Assembly: GCA_964519015.1 (NCBI GenBank)
Contig: CAZFHZ010000003.1
Location: forward strand, 1-64,000
Source of the DNA: CAZFHZ01 sp964519015
Lineage (GTDB): Bacteria > Blakebacterota > Blakebacteria > Blakebacterales > CAYUVJ01
Direction of reading: 5' to 3'
Length of the DNA stretch: 64,000 nucleotides
Numbering within the stretch: position 1 is the first letter of the stretch; each line of letters begins with the position of its first letter. Positions 27,197-35,483 of the stretch are shown in pieces. The translations under genes and the position numbers were made by a program. The notes beneath the pieces are model-generated. The model saw only the letters and a program-made list of their open reading frames with translations. It searched no databases and had not been told where the DNA came from.

Positions 27197-28390
27197 CTAC
27201 CTTCCGTTCTTCCCGTTCTTGGGGTCACTCTCGAGGTTCTGGACCGTCAGCAGGATCTCCTGGGGGGTGATCGGTTCACCGTCCACCCGGCCCTTGTGCC
27301 GGACCGGCAGGTCGCGTCCGGCCACCCGTCGTACCTCACGCACGATCATCCCCTGGTTCATCTCCGGGACCACGATCCCGTGCAGGTGTCCCAGGTGGCG
27401 CTCGATCGCCCGGTCGGGGAAAGGCCAGAGGGTCAGCGGCTGAAGCAGTCCTACTCGCAGGCCCTGCTCGCGTCCCAGCCGCACCGCCGCGCGGGCGGAC
27501 CGGGCCGTCGAGCCGTAGGCGAAGATCATGTACTCGGCGTCCTCCAGCAGGTACTCCTTGACCTTGACAATCTCTTCCTCATAGCGCACCAGCTTGCGCT
27601 GCAGCCGCTCCAGATTGGCCGTTACCTCGACCGGTTTGCCGGTCGGGAACCCGGTCGGGTCGTGGGTCAGTCCGGTGACGTGGAAACGGTAGCCCTCCCC
27701 GTAACCGGCCATGGGCGGGATGTCCGACTCCACGGGTTCGAAAGGGCGGTAGTGGGCCGGATCGGCCACCGGTTTCGGCCGGCTCCTCACTTCCACCCGC
27801 TCGGGGATGACGAGAGACTCTTCGGTGTGTCCCACGATCTCATCGAGCAGGAGCACCACCGGGATTCTGAAGTGCTCGGTGAGGTCGAAGGCCCGGACCG
27901 TCTCATCGTAGGTCTCTTCGACCGTCGAGGGGATCAGCACGATCACAGCATGGTCGCCATGGGGCCCCCACCGGGCCTGCATGACGTCCCCCTGCGAGGG
28001 AGAGGTCGGCATGCCCGTGGAGGGCCCGCCGCGCATGACATCGACCACGACCACCGGGATCTCGTTCATGCAGGCGTACCCGAGGATCTCCTGCTTCAAG
28101 CTGAAGCCGGGACCGCTGGTGGCGGTCAACGACCGCGCCCCGGCGATCGAGGCCCCGACCGCAGCGCCGATGGAGGCGATCTCATCCTCCATCTGGATGA
28201 AGGTGCCTCCCCGCTTAGGGAGTTCCTCCGCCATATGTTCAGCGATCTCGCTGGATGGAGTGATCGGGTAGCCCGCATAGAAGTCGCAGCCCGCGGCCAG
28301 GGCCGCTTCGGCGCAGGCTTCGTTCCCGGCCATGAAACGCCGGGTCCCCTTACGGATGGTCCCGGCCGGTGCAGAGGATCTGTCGTTCAT
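27197..28390 (-). CDS. korA: Second 2-oxoacid:ferredoxin oxidoreductase alpha subunit
   Basis: A 397-residue alpha subunit with AGYPITPSSEIAEHMAEEL, GGTFIQMEDEIASIGAAVGA and RGGPSTGMPTSPSQGDVMQ. The ATG at 28390 has GCGGAG 7 bases upstream and lies 27 bases after the ferredoxin stop. The C-terminal domain (GLRVGLLQPLTLWPFPD) is intact. Gene order ferredoxin-alpha-beta equals that of the first set, which supports duplication or independent acquisition of a whole four-subunit module. Confidence 0.9.
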   Translation of the reverse strand: MNDRSSAPAGTIRKGTRRFMAGNEACAEAALAAGCDFYAGYPITPSSEIAEHMAEELPKRGGTFIQMEDEIASIGAAVGASIAGARSLTATSGPGFSLKQEILGYACMNEIPVVVVDVMRGGPSTGMPTSPSQGDVMQARWGPHGDHAVIVLIPSTVEETYDETVRAFDLTEHFRIPVVLLLDEIVGHTEESLVIPERVEVRSRPKPVADPAHYRPFEPVESDIPPMAGYGEGYRFHVTGLTHDPTGFPTGKPVEVTANLERLQRKLVRYEEEIVKVKEYLLEDAEYMIFAYGSTARSARAAVRLGREQGLRVGLLQPLTLWPFPDRAIERHLGHLHGIVVPEMNQGMIVREVRRVAGRDLPVRHKGRVDGEPITPQEILLTVQNLESDPKNGKNGR

Positions 28391-28417
28391 GTGGGTACTC
28401 CGCGGGATGTCGTCGTC

Positions 28418-28627
28418 TCAGGTCACCGTGATGGCAAAATCAGGGCAGAGCAGTTCGCACTGGAGACAGCCTGTGCAGGCGGCTTCGTCGACCACGACGG
28501 CGACGAGACCTCTCATGTCCAGGACCCCGGGTTTGCAGAACTCGACGCAGATCCGGCAGCCCTTACACCAGTCCTCCCGGATCTCGATAACATGTTTACT
28601 TGCCTTGGTCGTCGTGCTCTCCGGCAT
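28418..28627 (-). CDS. korD: Second 2-oxoacid:ferredoxin oxidoreductase delta (ferredoxin) subunit
   Basis: A 69-residue 2[4Fe-4S] ferredoxin with Cys21/24/27/31 and Cys51/54/57/61 (CTGCLQCELLCPDF). Shorter than the first delta subunit by 24 residues. GGGGGAG lies 6 bases before the ATG. First gene of the second Kor operon. Confidence 0.9.
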   Translation of the reverse strand: MPESTTTKASKHVIEIREDWCKGCRICVEFCKPGVLDMRGLVAVVVDEAACTGCLQCELLCPDFAITVT

Positions 28628-28710
28628 GGTGGACTCCCCCGAAATAGGTTGCCTGAGCGCAATATGGGAGGCCGTATCGACGAACGACAGCGGATAACGG
28701 ACAAGAACGC

Positions 28711-28739
28711 CTTTTTTTACACCTGTCGTGTAACAGGTG
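28711..28739. promoter_or_regulatory. T-tract and inverted repeat upstream of the second Kor operon
   Basis: A run of seven T (28712-28718) is followed by the inverted repeat CACCTGT-N6-ACAGGTG (28720-28726 and 28733-28739). It lies about 90-130 bases upstream of the ferredoxin start on the minus strand. On neither strand does a T-tract follow the hairpin in transcription order, so a terminator is unlikely; a regulator-binding site is possible. Confidence 0.35.
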
Positions 28740-28762
28740 CTTCTCCCGGCCCGGCCGGGGGC

Positions 28763-28981
28763 TCAGACCTCTTCGATCGGACGGTGGTGGGGACTGATCG
28801 AGAAGGGGAACTCCTCTTCCTCGCCCAACGCCCATTCGAGCGTCCGGACGACCGCTACCAGGGTGGCGAGACCGGAGATATCCAGGCCGGCCAGACCCCC
28901 CTGGCTGACCTGCAGCGTCGTATCCTGCAACGCTTTGCGCGCCTTTTCCAGGCGGTCACGAAGCTCGTTTTCGCCGCGCAT
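28763..28981 (-). CDS. Small hypothetical protein
   Basis: A 72-residue acidic, mainly helical protein (MRGENELRDRLEKARKALQD at the N-terminus) ending with an EEEEFPF stretch. No family recognised. AAGGAGGAG directly precedes ATG 28981, and codon use fits the genome, so it is likely real. It follows the next small gene by 13 bases and is probably co-transcribed with it. Confidence 0.6.
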   Translation of the reverse strand: MRGENELRDRLEKARKALQDTTLQVSQGGLAGLDISGLATLVAVVRTLEWALGEEEEFPFSISPHHRPIEEV

Positions 28982-28994
28982 GCTCCTCCTTCGC

Positions 28995-29192
28995 CTATTC
29001 GTAGAGCACCAGGGCCGTGACCGTGTAGTCTCCCGTCCCGCCAACACCGCCCCACCCCGCCAACTGGATCTGGCGGACCACCGGCGGGGAAGAGCTGCCC
29101 GAGCGGAGCCAGGCGTTCATATCCCGCTCCAGAACGGCGACATTGGCACTGGCGAACAGTTTGACCTTCTGGGGGCGCTGCACCTGTGGCAT
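28995..29192 (-). CDS. Small protein resembling sporulation protein Cse60 (DUF2758-like)
   Basis: A 65-residue protein. The pattern KVKLFASANVAVLERDMNAWL, split here as KVKLFASANV and AVLERDMNAWL, followed by VVRQIQLAG and DYTVTALVLYE, resembles the short Cse60/DUF2758 family, which in spore formers has no known biochemical role. Start is uncertain: ATG 29192 has GGAG 4 bases upstream, while GTG 29201, three codons earlier, has AGGAG 7 bases upstream. The similarity is by pattern only. Confidence 0.55.
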   Translation of the reverse strand: MPQVQRPQKVKLFASANVAVLERDMNAWLRSGSSSPPVVRQIQLAGWGGVGGTGDYTVTALVLYE

Positions 29193-29266
29193 CGTCTCCA
29201 CGTACGGACTCCTGTCGAGGGGATTCGTATCGGGTGAGGCCAGTATAGGGGGGGGCGGTGCGGGGC

Positions 29267-29872
29267 TCAACCCCGAGCCGTCACCACCCGGCGACGGCGC
29301 TGGAGAAGGAGACGGGCGGCCAGCAGGACCAGCAGCACACCGGCATAGACCGCCGGTTCCCGGATGTCCTTCTTGACCGACCACCAGAAATGGATCACCC
29401 CCGCCGAGGCCGCCAGGTAGACCAGCCGGTGCAACCGTGTCCAGTTCCGGCCCAGCCGGGTCACCCAACCCCGGGTGGAGGTCACCGCCAGCAGAAGCAG
29501 GCAGAGCCAGCCGAGCATACCGATGTTGATGAAGGGGCGCTTGGTCAGGTCCTGCAGCAGGATGGGCAGGTCGAAGAACTGGTCGAGCCCGACATAGGCC
29601 AGCAGATGGAGGGAGCCATAGGTGAAGGCCGTCAGCCCGAGCAGGCGCCGGTAACGGACGAGAGTGTTCCACCCGGTCAGCCGACGGAGCGGCGTGACGG
29701 CCAGGGTGAGCAGGAGGGTGCGGAGCGTCCAGAGGCCGAGCCGGTGGAGCACCTCCTCGATCGGGTTGGGTCCCAATCCACCGGTGACGAGCTGGAACGC
29801 CATCACTCCGATGGGCGTCAGCAACGCCGCCAGCAGAAGCACCTTCGTCAGGCGGAGGGAGCCGGGGCTCAC
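29267..29872 (-). CDS. msrQ: Heme-binding membrane subunit of methionine sulfoxide reductase (MsrQ)
   Basis: A 201-residue protein with about six membrane segments and the conserved histidines of the MsrQ/YedZ ferric-reductase-like family (for example GSLHLLAYVGLD and RLHRLVYLAA, then GVIHFWW). It carries electrons from the quinone pool or flavin to periplasmic MsrP. GTG start one base after the msrP stop, so translation is coupled. It ends in an Arg-rich cytoplasmic tail. Confidence 0.92.
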   Translation of the reverse strand: MSPGSLRLTKVLLLAALLTPIGVMAFQLVTGGLGPNPIEEVLHRLGLWTLRTLLLTLAVTPLRRLTGWNTLVRYRRLLGLTAFTYGSLHLLAYVGLDQFFDLPILLQDLTKRPFINIGMLGWLCLLLLAVTSTRGWVTRLGRNWTRLHRLVYLAASAGVIHFWWSVKKDIREPAVYAGVLLVLLAARLLLQRRRRVVTARG

Positions 29873-29873
29873 C

Positions 29874-30848
29874 TCAGTAGTTCTTCCTCAGGTCCATCCC
29901 GGCATAGAGCGACCCGACGTGGTCGGCGTAGCCGTTGAAGAGTAGGGTCGAACGGCGGAAGAACTCCCCGATCCGTCGCTCCTTGGCCTGGCTCCAGCGG
30001 GGATGGTCGACCTTAGGGTTGACGTTCGCGTAGAAACCGTACTCCTGGGGTAAGGAGCGGTTCCAGGAGGTCGGTGGCTGGCTGCGGGTGAAGCGTATCT
30101 GCACGATCGACTTGATGCTCTTGAAGCCGTACTTCCACGGCACCACCAGGCGCAGGGGAGCCCCGTTCTGATTGGGGAGCACCTCCCCGTAGAGTCCGAC
30201 CGCCAGGATAGTCAGCGGATGCATTGCCTCGTCCATCCGGAGTCCTTCCACGTAGGGCCAGTCCAGTACTCGGGCCCGCTGTCCGGGCATCTGACGGACA
30301 TCCTCGAGGGTGGTGAAGGCCACGTAGGAGGCATTGCCGTTGGGTTCGAAGCGGTTCAGCAGGGCCGAGAGCGGGAAGCCGACCCAGGGGATGACCATCG
30401 ACCACGCCTCCACGCAGCGCAGCCGGTAGATCCGTTCCTCCAGCGGGAAGGCTTTAAGGAGGTCCTCGATACCGATCTCCCCCGGCCGGGCACACTCACC
30501 GTCCACCCGGACGGTCCACGGACGGGTGACCAGAGTCCCGGCATTGCGCCCCGGGTCGGCCTTGTCGGTCCCGAACTCATAGAAGTTGTTGTAGGTGGTG
30601 ACCCCGGTGTAGGGAGTGGCGTCTTCGTCAGTATCGAAGGCACTCGGTCTCTTCACCCCCGGCAGCCGGGGGCGGGGAGTATCCTGAGCGAAGCCCTCCC
30701 CCTGACCCAGGAGGGGTCCTGCCAGCGAGCCCGCGACGGCCAGGGCGAGCGTGCCGGCAGCCTGGCCCATGAATTCGCGCCGTCTCAGGTAGATCTCCCG
30801 GGGGGTGATCTGGGAGGCGGGCAGCTCTTTCGGTCGCTTCACGGGCAT
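29874..30848 (-). CDS. msrP: Protein-methionine-sulfoxide reductase catalytic subunit (MsrP)
   Basis: A 324-residue molybdopterin enzyme that repairs oxidised methionines in periplasmic proteins. A Tat signal peptide is evident: RRREFM at 22-27, then a hydrophobic stretch to about residue 48. The molybdenum-ligand Cys145 lies in LRCVEAWSMVIPWVG, and the sulfite-oxidase-fold core continues to the end. Start ATG 30848 was preferred to the TTG one codon upstream because AAAGGGG is 6 bases away. Partner of msrQ and adjacent to two secreted thiol-redox genes. Confidence 0.94.
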   Translation of the reverse strand: MPVKRPKELPASQITPREIYLRRREFMGQAAGTLALAVAGSLAGPLLGQGEGFAQDTPRPRLPGVKRPSAFDTDEDATPYTGVTTYNNFYEFGTDKADPGRNAGTLVTRPWTVRVDGECARPGEIGIEDLLKAFPLEERIYRLRCVEAWSMVIPWVGFPLSALLNRFEPNGNASYVAFTTLEDVRQMPGQRARVLDWPYVEGLRMDEAMHPLTILAVGLYGEVLPNQNGAPLRLVVPWKYGFKSIKSIVQIRFTRSQPPTSWNRSLPQEYGFYANVNPKVDHPRWSQAKERRIGEFFRRSTLLFNGYADHVGSLYAGMDLRKNY

Positions 30849-30860
30849 CAACGGCCCCTT

Positions 30861-31421
30861 TCAGTGTCCCAGGACCTCGTCCACGGCCGCCTGGAACCGT
30901 TCATACGTCTGACGCCCCGTGAGCGAACGGGCGATCCGGCCGGAACGGTCGTAGATGAAGGTCTGCGGGATGCCGCCGGACCAATCGTCGGACAGCTTAT
31001 AGAGGAAGTCGTCGTTGGCGGCCATGTCCATCAGGAAGGCCGCACCGGTGGTCCGGTGGGCGAAGAGGAAGGGTTTGATCCCGCTCTCCAGCACCTCCGG
31101 CTCATCCACCGAGATGGTGACCAACCGCACTCCGCGCGTCCAGTTCTCTTCCTGCAGGCGGACCAGCTCGGGGAACTCCTCCACACAGGGCCCGCACCAG
31201 GTCGCCCAGAAATTGACCACGACGATGTGTCCCTGCGCCGCCTGGTCGGCCACCAGCCGCCGGTAGGCCTCGATCCCCAGGGTCGGTACGTCCACCTCCT
31301 CCGCCGAGCCGGCCCGGAAGGTCTGGATGAAACCTCCCATCCCGTCCTCGAGAGCGCGACCGCATCCGCCGGCCGCCGACACCAGCAGCGCGAGGATCAG
31401 GGCTGCGCTAGCGCCCCGCAT
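30861..31421 (-). CDS. TlpA/ResA-like thioredoxin lipoprotein
   Basis: A 186-residue envelope thiol-disulfide protein. Lipobox AAGGC puts the lipidated Cys at 20; the thioredoxin active site WCGPC has Cys76 and Cys79 (NFWATWCGPCVEEFP); a cis-proline-type loop IPQTF follows. It likely supplies reducing equivalents to periplasmic thiols. Its start overlaps the peroxiredoxin-like gene by 14 bases and it ends 12 bases before msrP, so the four genes form one oxidative-damage operon. Confidence 0.88.
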   Translation of the reverse strand: MRGASAALILALLVSAAGGCGRALEDGMGGFIQTFRAGSAEEVDVPTLGIEAYRRLVADQAAQGHIVVVNFWATWCGPCVEEFPELVRLQEENWTRGVRLVTISVDEPEVLESGIKPFLFAHRTTGAAFLMDMAANDDFLYKLSDDWSGGIPQTFIYDRSGRIARSLTGRQTYERFQAAVDEVLGH

Positions 31422-32019
31422 GACCGGTCCCCCCGATCACCCTCGTAATGGTGCATCCGAAAGCCCGCGTCTCGGTCGTGGGCGGTTGGCTTCCCTTCAA
31501 CAACGCCTCGAGGGCAGCGGTCAGGTCCTTCTGGATGCTCTTGTCGTTACCGCGTGAGATCAGCCCGCCATGGAAGCGGGCGGTGCCGGTGGCATCGAGG
31601 ATCCACACCTCGGGAGTGAACTGGGCATCAAACCGGTCGGCCACCACGTTGCGATCATCTTTCAGGACCGGGAAGCCGAACCCGGCCCCGGCCGCATGGT
31701 CACGGACCTGATCGAGCGTCTCGGTATCGTTGCTGTTGACGGCCAGCAGGGCCACCCCCCGGCCGGCGTACTCGGTCTGGAGTCGCTTGTAGTCCTCATT
31801 GCACGCGTTCGAGAAGGGGCATTCGACCCCGATCCAGAGCACCACCGTGAGCCGGGCGGAGGCAAGCACCTTGGTGAGCGTGACCGGGCTGCCGTCACGC
31901 ACATCCCGCAGGGTGAAATCGGGCGCCTTCTCCCCGACCTTGAGCGGCTGCGGCGGCCCCGAGACCGGCAGCAGCAAGATCGCACTGAGCAGAAGGGCCG
32001 GGCTGAGTTTCGATCCCAT
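31408..32019 (-). CDS. Secreted redoxin-domain (AhpC/TSA-like) protein
   Basis: A 203-residue protein with an N-terminal signal-like segment (LSPALLLSAILLLPVSG) and a peroxiredoxin-like thioredoxin fold. The active region is WIGVECPFSNACNEDY with Cys67 and Cys73, the arrangement of the PRX-like1 subgroup, rather than the PxxxTxxC of classical peroxiredoxins. It may be a thiol peroxidase or disulfide carrier. First gene of the redoxin-tlpA-msrP-msrQ operon. The last 20 residues overlap the tlpA-like start in another frame. Confidence 0.82.
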   Translation of the reverse strand: MGSKLSPALLLSAILLLPVSGPPQPLKVGEKAPDFTLRDVRDGSPVTLTKVLASARLTVVLWIGVECPFSNACNEDYKRLQTEYAGRGVALLAVNSNDTETLDQVRDHAAGAGFGFPVLKDDRNVVADRFDAQFTPEVWILDATGTARFHGGLISRGNDKSIQKDLTAALEALLKGSQPPTTETRAFGCTITRVIGGTGHAGR

Positions 32020-32112
32020 AGAGTGTCCCGAGTCAGTCGTGGCGAAGCGGTCTCATCAGCTTTACGACGCCCGAGGTCGGTGGGGCGTTCCCGCCCCAGC
32101 CCCTGACAGACA

Positions 32113-32140
32113 GGGCCTGTCCGCAGGTACGGACAGGCCC
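32113..32140 (-). terminator. Strong hairpin after the SH3-like gene
   Basis: A perfect 11-base stem GGGCCTGTCCG / CGGACAGGCCC (32113-32123 and 32130-32140) with a 6-base loop, 47 bases beyond the stop of the minus-strand SH3-like gene. A TGTCTGTC tail replaces a pure T-tract. Confidence 0.6.
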
Positions 32141-32186
32141 TCACCCGGGCCGGGGAGGTCCCCGGCCGCTGCTCACTTCGCCCTTC

Positions 32187-32792
32187 TCAGCGCTTGTCGG
32201 CGCGGATATCCACGAGCTTCTTTCGCTCGTCGAAGATCAGGAAGGCCTTCTTGTCCGCCTCGTAGCGCCACTGCCAGCGCTCGCCCAGCGAAGTGCTCTC
32301 CAGGATCTTCGTGTCGTAGGGCTGTCCCCAGGCATCCCTCACCTGGTCCATGGTGAACCCGATGTCGATCTGGTGGTTGAGGATCTTCTGCACGATGGCG
32401 ATGTCACTGTATTTGGCCAGGAGTGCACCCTCGCGTTCGGTATCAGCCTCGGCCGCCACGTCTTGCGTAGCTGCCACCTCGGCCATCGGGTCGGTCTCGG
32501 AGAGGTAGTGGATGTGGGCATAGAGCCCGGTATCGGTCTTGTACCAATACTTGTTGTAGAGCTGGTCGGTCAGGACCTTGATCTGGGTGCCCGGCAGGAC
32601 CTTTTCCATCGTCTTACCGAGCGGATCGGGCTTGTCGTAGAGGCGGACGACCAGGACCGTGCCTCGCCCCACCGCATACATCGTCTTGGCCTCTGCCTGC
32701 GCGCTCGCATCGGGTGCGGACGCAAGCATGAAGGCGACGGTCAGCACGAGCGCGACCGGGGCCGTCCAGCCTGTGTTCCAACAGTGCTTCAT
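32187..32792 (-). CDS. Exported protein with SH3-like and SmpA/BamE-like parts
   Basis: A 201-residue protein with a signal peptide (residues 1-32, ending DASA before QAEAK). Residues about 38-95 look like a bacterial SH3 region, and the C-terminal part (FTMDQVRDAWGQPYD, then ERWQWRYEADKKAFLIF) has the SmpA/BamE-like pattern of small envelope proteins that bind cell-wall or outer-membrane assembly partners. AGGAGAGAG precedes ATG 32792. Monocistronic, with a terminator after it. Specific role unknown. Confidence 0.7.
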   Translation of the reverse strand: MKHCWNTGWTAPVALVLTVAFMLASAPDASAQAEAKTMYAVGRGTVLVVRLYDKPDPLGKTMEKVLPGTQIKVLTDQLYNKYWYKTDTGLYAHIHYLSETDPMAEVAATQDVAAEADTEREGALLAKYSDIAIVQKILNHQIDIGFTMDQVRDAWGQPYDTKILESTSLGERWQWRYEADKKAFLIFDERKKLVDIRADKR

Positions 32793-32927
32793 GTCAGACT
32801 CTCTCCTGCTGGTGGGGCCCCTGCGATCGGCCAACCTCGCAGCCGGCTTCTTCCCGGGGCCGGTTGAACACGAATCCATCACCCTACAAGTTACGCGGCC
32901 GTCCGGGAGGTGTCCAGCCGCTTGCGG

Positions 32928-33449
32928 TCAGAGCCGCAACAGAACATGGAAGGGGAGGTCGTCCAATCCCTCCCGACCTTTCAATCCCTCCAGTTCGATC
33001 AGCAGCGCGAACCCGGCCACTTCGGCGCCGAGCCGCTCCATCAGACGCCGGGCTGCCCGCAGCGTCCCCCCGGTGGCGACCAGGTCATCCACGATCAGGA
33101 CCCGGTCGGACGGGCCCACCGCATCCTGGTGCACCTCCACTGCATCGCTCCCGTACTCCAGGGCGTAGGTCATCGTGACCTTGGCCGAGGGGAGTTTGCC
33201 CGGCTTGCGGAGCATCACCAGGCCGGCCCCCAGCTCCAGCGCGATCCCGGCGGCGAAGAGGAACCCCCGGGCCTCGATCCCGGCCACCCGGCTGACGCCT
33301 GAGTCCCGGTAGGGTTCGGCCAGTCGCTCCACGGCGCTCCGGAACGCTTCCGGGTCGGCCAACAGTGGGGAGATGTCCTTGAACTGAACCCCCGGGACCG
33401 GGAAGTCGGGGATGTTCCGGATGAACGCCCCGAGTTCGCCCGATCCCAT
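32928..33449 (-). CDS. apt: Adenine phosphoribosyltransferase
   Basis: A 173-residue cytoplasmic purine-salvage enzyme making AMP from adenine and PRPP. The PRPP-binding signature VLIVDDLVATGGT is at 117-129, and the N-terminal IPDFPVPGVQFKDISPLL at 13-30 is family-typical. The start 33449 gives the normal length; AGGAGG is 5 bases upstream. It follows the acylphosphatase by 10 bases. A 6-base hairpin spans the stop codon (32930-32946). Confidence 0.96.
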   Translation of the reverse strand: MGSGELGAFIRNIPDFPVPGVQFKDISPLLADPEAFRSAVERLAEPYRDSGVSRVAGIEARGFLFAAGIALELGAGLVMLRKPGKLPSAKVTMTYALEYGSDAVEVHQDAVGPSDRVLIVDDLVATGGTLRAARRLMERLGAEVAGFALLIELEGLKGREGLDDLPFHVLLRL

Positions 33450-33459
33450 CCCCTCCTCC

Positions 33460-33801
33460 TCACCGGATCGTGAAGGCATCGCTCCCCTCCGGGACACGGT
33501 GTTCGGTGGTCACCTGCTCCACCCGGGCACCGACAGGACCACGGTTGAGATCGACCAGGAAGGCCTGGACCTGTCCGGCGGGGCCCTCGACCTCGGTCTC
33601 GACACTGCCGTCCGGCCGGTTGCAGACCCAACCTCCCAGCGCTCGCGAGCAAGCGGCCCGCTGGCAGAACCAGCGGAATCCGACGCCCTGCACCCGGCCT
33701 GTCACCCGGGCATACAGCCGGACCCGAGCGCTCCCTTCAGTCCTTTCCGCAGCTTCTCGCCCGGGACGGCCAACGGGCTCCCGGCTCCCGATCGGGGTCA
33801 C
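33460..33801 (-). CDS. acyP: Acylphosphatase
   Basis: A 113-residue enzyme hydrolysing acyl phosphates. The signature GRVQGVGFRWF carries catalytic Arg43, and GGWVCNRPDGSVE carries Asn61. The N-terminus is about 20 residues longer than usual. I chose GTG 33801 because it overlaps the preceding stop as GTGA; a TTG three codons upstream and later starts remain possible. Middle gene of a three-gene operon with the peptidase and apt. Confidence 0.88.
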   Translation of the reverse strand: MTPIGSREPVGRPGREAAERTEGSARVRLYARVTGRVQGVGFRWFCQRAACSRALGGWVCNRPDGSVETEVEGPAGQVQAFLVDLNRGPVGARVEQVTTEHRVPEGSDAFTIR

Positions 33802-35294
33802 AGGCCGCAACGCCTGGCGTAGCGTTCGATCCGCTCCAGCATCGGTCCCGGTTGAGTCTCCTCCCAGCCGAGGCCGGAGGCCAGTTCCTGGCCCGACTGG
33901 CCGCTCCCGACCGCCCAGAGGAAGCGCAGGTCCCCGGACACAGAAGCGTGCGCGAACCAGGGGGAACCGTGCTCGGCGTCGAGATGACGGTCGAGCATCG
34001 CCTCGAGCTGCCAGGCGCGGAAGTAATCGGCCGAGTAGAAGTACGGATCGACGTCCAGCAGATAGCGGGCGGCGTCGAGCTCGTTGAACTCCAGGCCGGT
34101 CGCCTCCTGTTGCAGGCTGCGGTAGCGATCCTTGGCCTGGGCGGACCCTTGGTGGAGCTCCAGTTCGTAGAGCAGCTTGGCGGCATAGCGACGGATGAGA
34201 AAGAGCTTCTGGAACACGGTCAGGGTCAGGTAGCCCTCCAGGGTCTCACCGGAGAGCCCCATCCGACCGGCCAGGAAATCGGGATGTTCCAACATCCCCT
34301 CGAATAAAGACGCATAGGCTTCCGTGGTCGTGTAGCTGCCCAGATAGCGGAACTCGAAATAGGGGGTGGTGGTGTGGAGGAAATGCTGGGCATGTCCCAT
34401 CTCGTGGAAGAGCGCCCGATAATCCATGGCGCCGCCCACCGGTTTGACCGACAGCCGGATATCACCGGGGACCTCGATGGGGAAGCAGACCGCCCGGGGA
34501 TTCTTGGTCCGGTGGTCATCCAGATGGAGCTTGAGCCCGTCCTGCTCCTCCATCCGGATGCCGATCCCCGCCAGAAATGAGGTGACCGTCTCGAGCAGAC
34601 GGTCGGCCGGGAAGTCCTCCTCGAAACCTCCCCCCTTGAAGAGCCAGGGGAGGTCACATCCCTGCAAGTGCCCGTCCTTCTCCCCGATCAGGGGGGCGGC
34701 CGCCTGACGGCTGCGTCGGTAGAGCCCGTCGGTGCGGTCGAGCAGATGCCGGGCCTGGACGGCCAGTGCAGGCAGATCGGCCTGGCGGAGCTCTGCGGAC
34801 AGCCTGGTGTAGCTCCAGCCAAGTCCCTCGGCTGACTTCCGGCAGCGGGCGAGCTTGTCGGCCAGCAGGGGATTGAGCCGGTCCAGCACCGGGGCGGCGG
34901 AATCGGACAGTCGGCGGCGGCGGGCGGCATCGGGCTCGTTCGCGATCAGGGTGTTGAGTTGGCGGAAGGGGATGCTCCCGCTATCCGTTTCGACCACAGC
35001 AGCGGCCTGGAGGTTGACGATCCGGTCCTCCAGCTCGGCGACCTCCAGCGCGATCCGTTCGACCAGCAGGTGGTTTCGGAGGCTGCGCAGCGCCACCGAC
35101 TCGACACCTTCGGCCGCCCTCAGCGCCTCTTCGACCCGCTCGATCGTCTCCGTGGAGAAGAGCCCCTCGTGACCCCGGTAGGTCCCGGCGACCTCCAGAG
35201 GGGCGCCCTGGACCCAATTAGCCCACTGGGCCTCGTACTGCCGCCGCAACAGGGTCTCGGCTTCTTCTCGAACTCGCTCGACCTGGCTGAACAT
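33798..35294 (-). CDS. M3-like zinc metallopeptidase
   Basis: A 498-residue cytoplasmic metallopeptidase of the M3 oligopeptidase-like type: the zinc motif HEMGHAQHF has His297, Glu298 and His301, and the downstream SYTTTEAYASLFEGMLEHP supplies the third-ligand Glu. The N-terminal half is helical. No signal peptide. Start ATG 35294 has AGGAAACG upstream; the longer frame is discarded. The region 35295-35483 before it is a divergent intergenic space. Confidence 0.82.
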   Translation of the reverse strand: MFSQVERVREEAETLLRRQYEAQWANWVQGAPLEVAGTYRGHEGLFSTETIERVEEALRAAEGVESVALRSLRNHLLVERIALEVAELEDRIVNLQAAAVVETDSGSIPFRQLNTLIANEPDAARRRRLSDSAAPVLDRLNPLLADKLARCRKSAEGLGWSYTRLSAELRQADLPALAVQARHLLDRTDGLYRRSRQAAAPLIGEKDGHLQGCDLPWLFKGGGFEEDFPADRLLETVTSFLAGIGIRMEEQDGLKLHLDDHRTKNPRAVCFPIEVPGDIRLSVKPVGGAMDYRALFHEMGHAQHFLHTTTPYFEFRYLGSYTTTEAYASLFEGMLEHPDFLAGRMGLSGETLEGYLTLTVFQKLFLIRRYAAKLLYELELHQGSAQAKDRYRSLQQEATGLEFNELDAARYLLDVDPYFYSADYFRAWQLEAMLDRHLDAEHGSPWFAHASVSGDLRFLWAVGSGQSGQELASGLGWEETQPGPMLERIERYARRCGL

Positions 35295-35483
35295 CCACGT
35301 TTCCTGTCGGGGGCGATGGGAGCCCACCAGGGGGGCTCGACGTCGAACCCTACCCAGACCCCGGTCCAGGTGTCAAGAGCGGTGCATCGGGCTTTCCCCT
35401 TACCCCGCATGACGTTATGGTTCCAGCCGGCCACCTCGGCCGTCCTGCTCATGCAGGTGAACTTCTTCCGACCGGAGGGGCAG

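Noticed and set aside
28712..28739. Intrinsic terminator for the small genes upstream of the second Kor operon
   Set aside because: The T run lies on the wrong side of the hairpin for either transcription direction.
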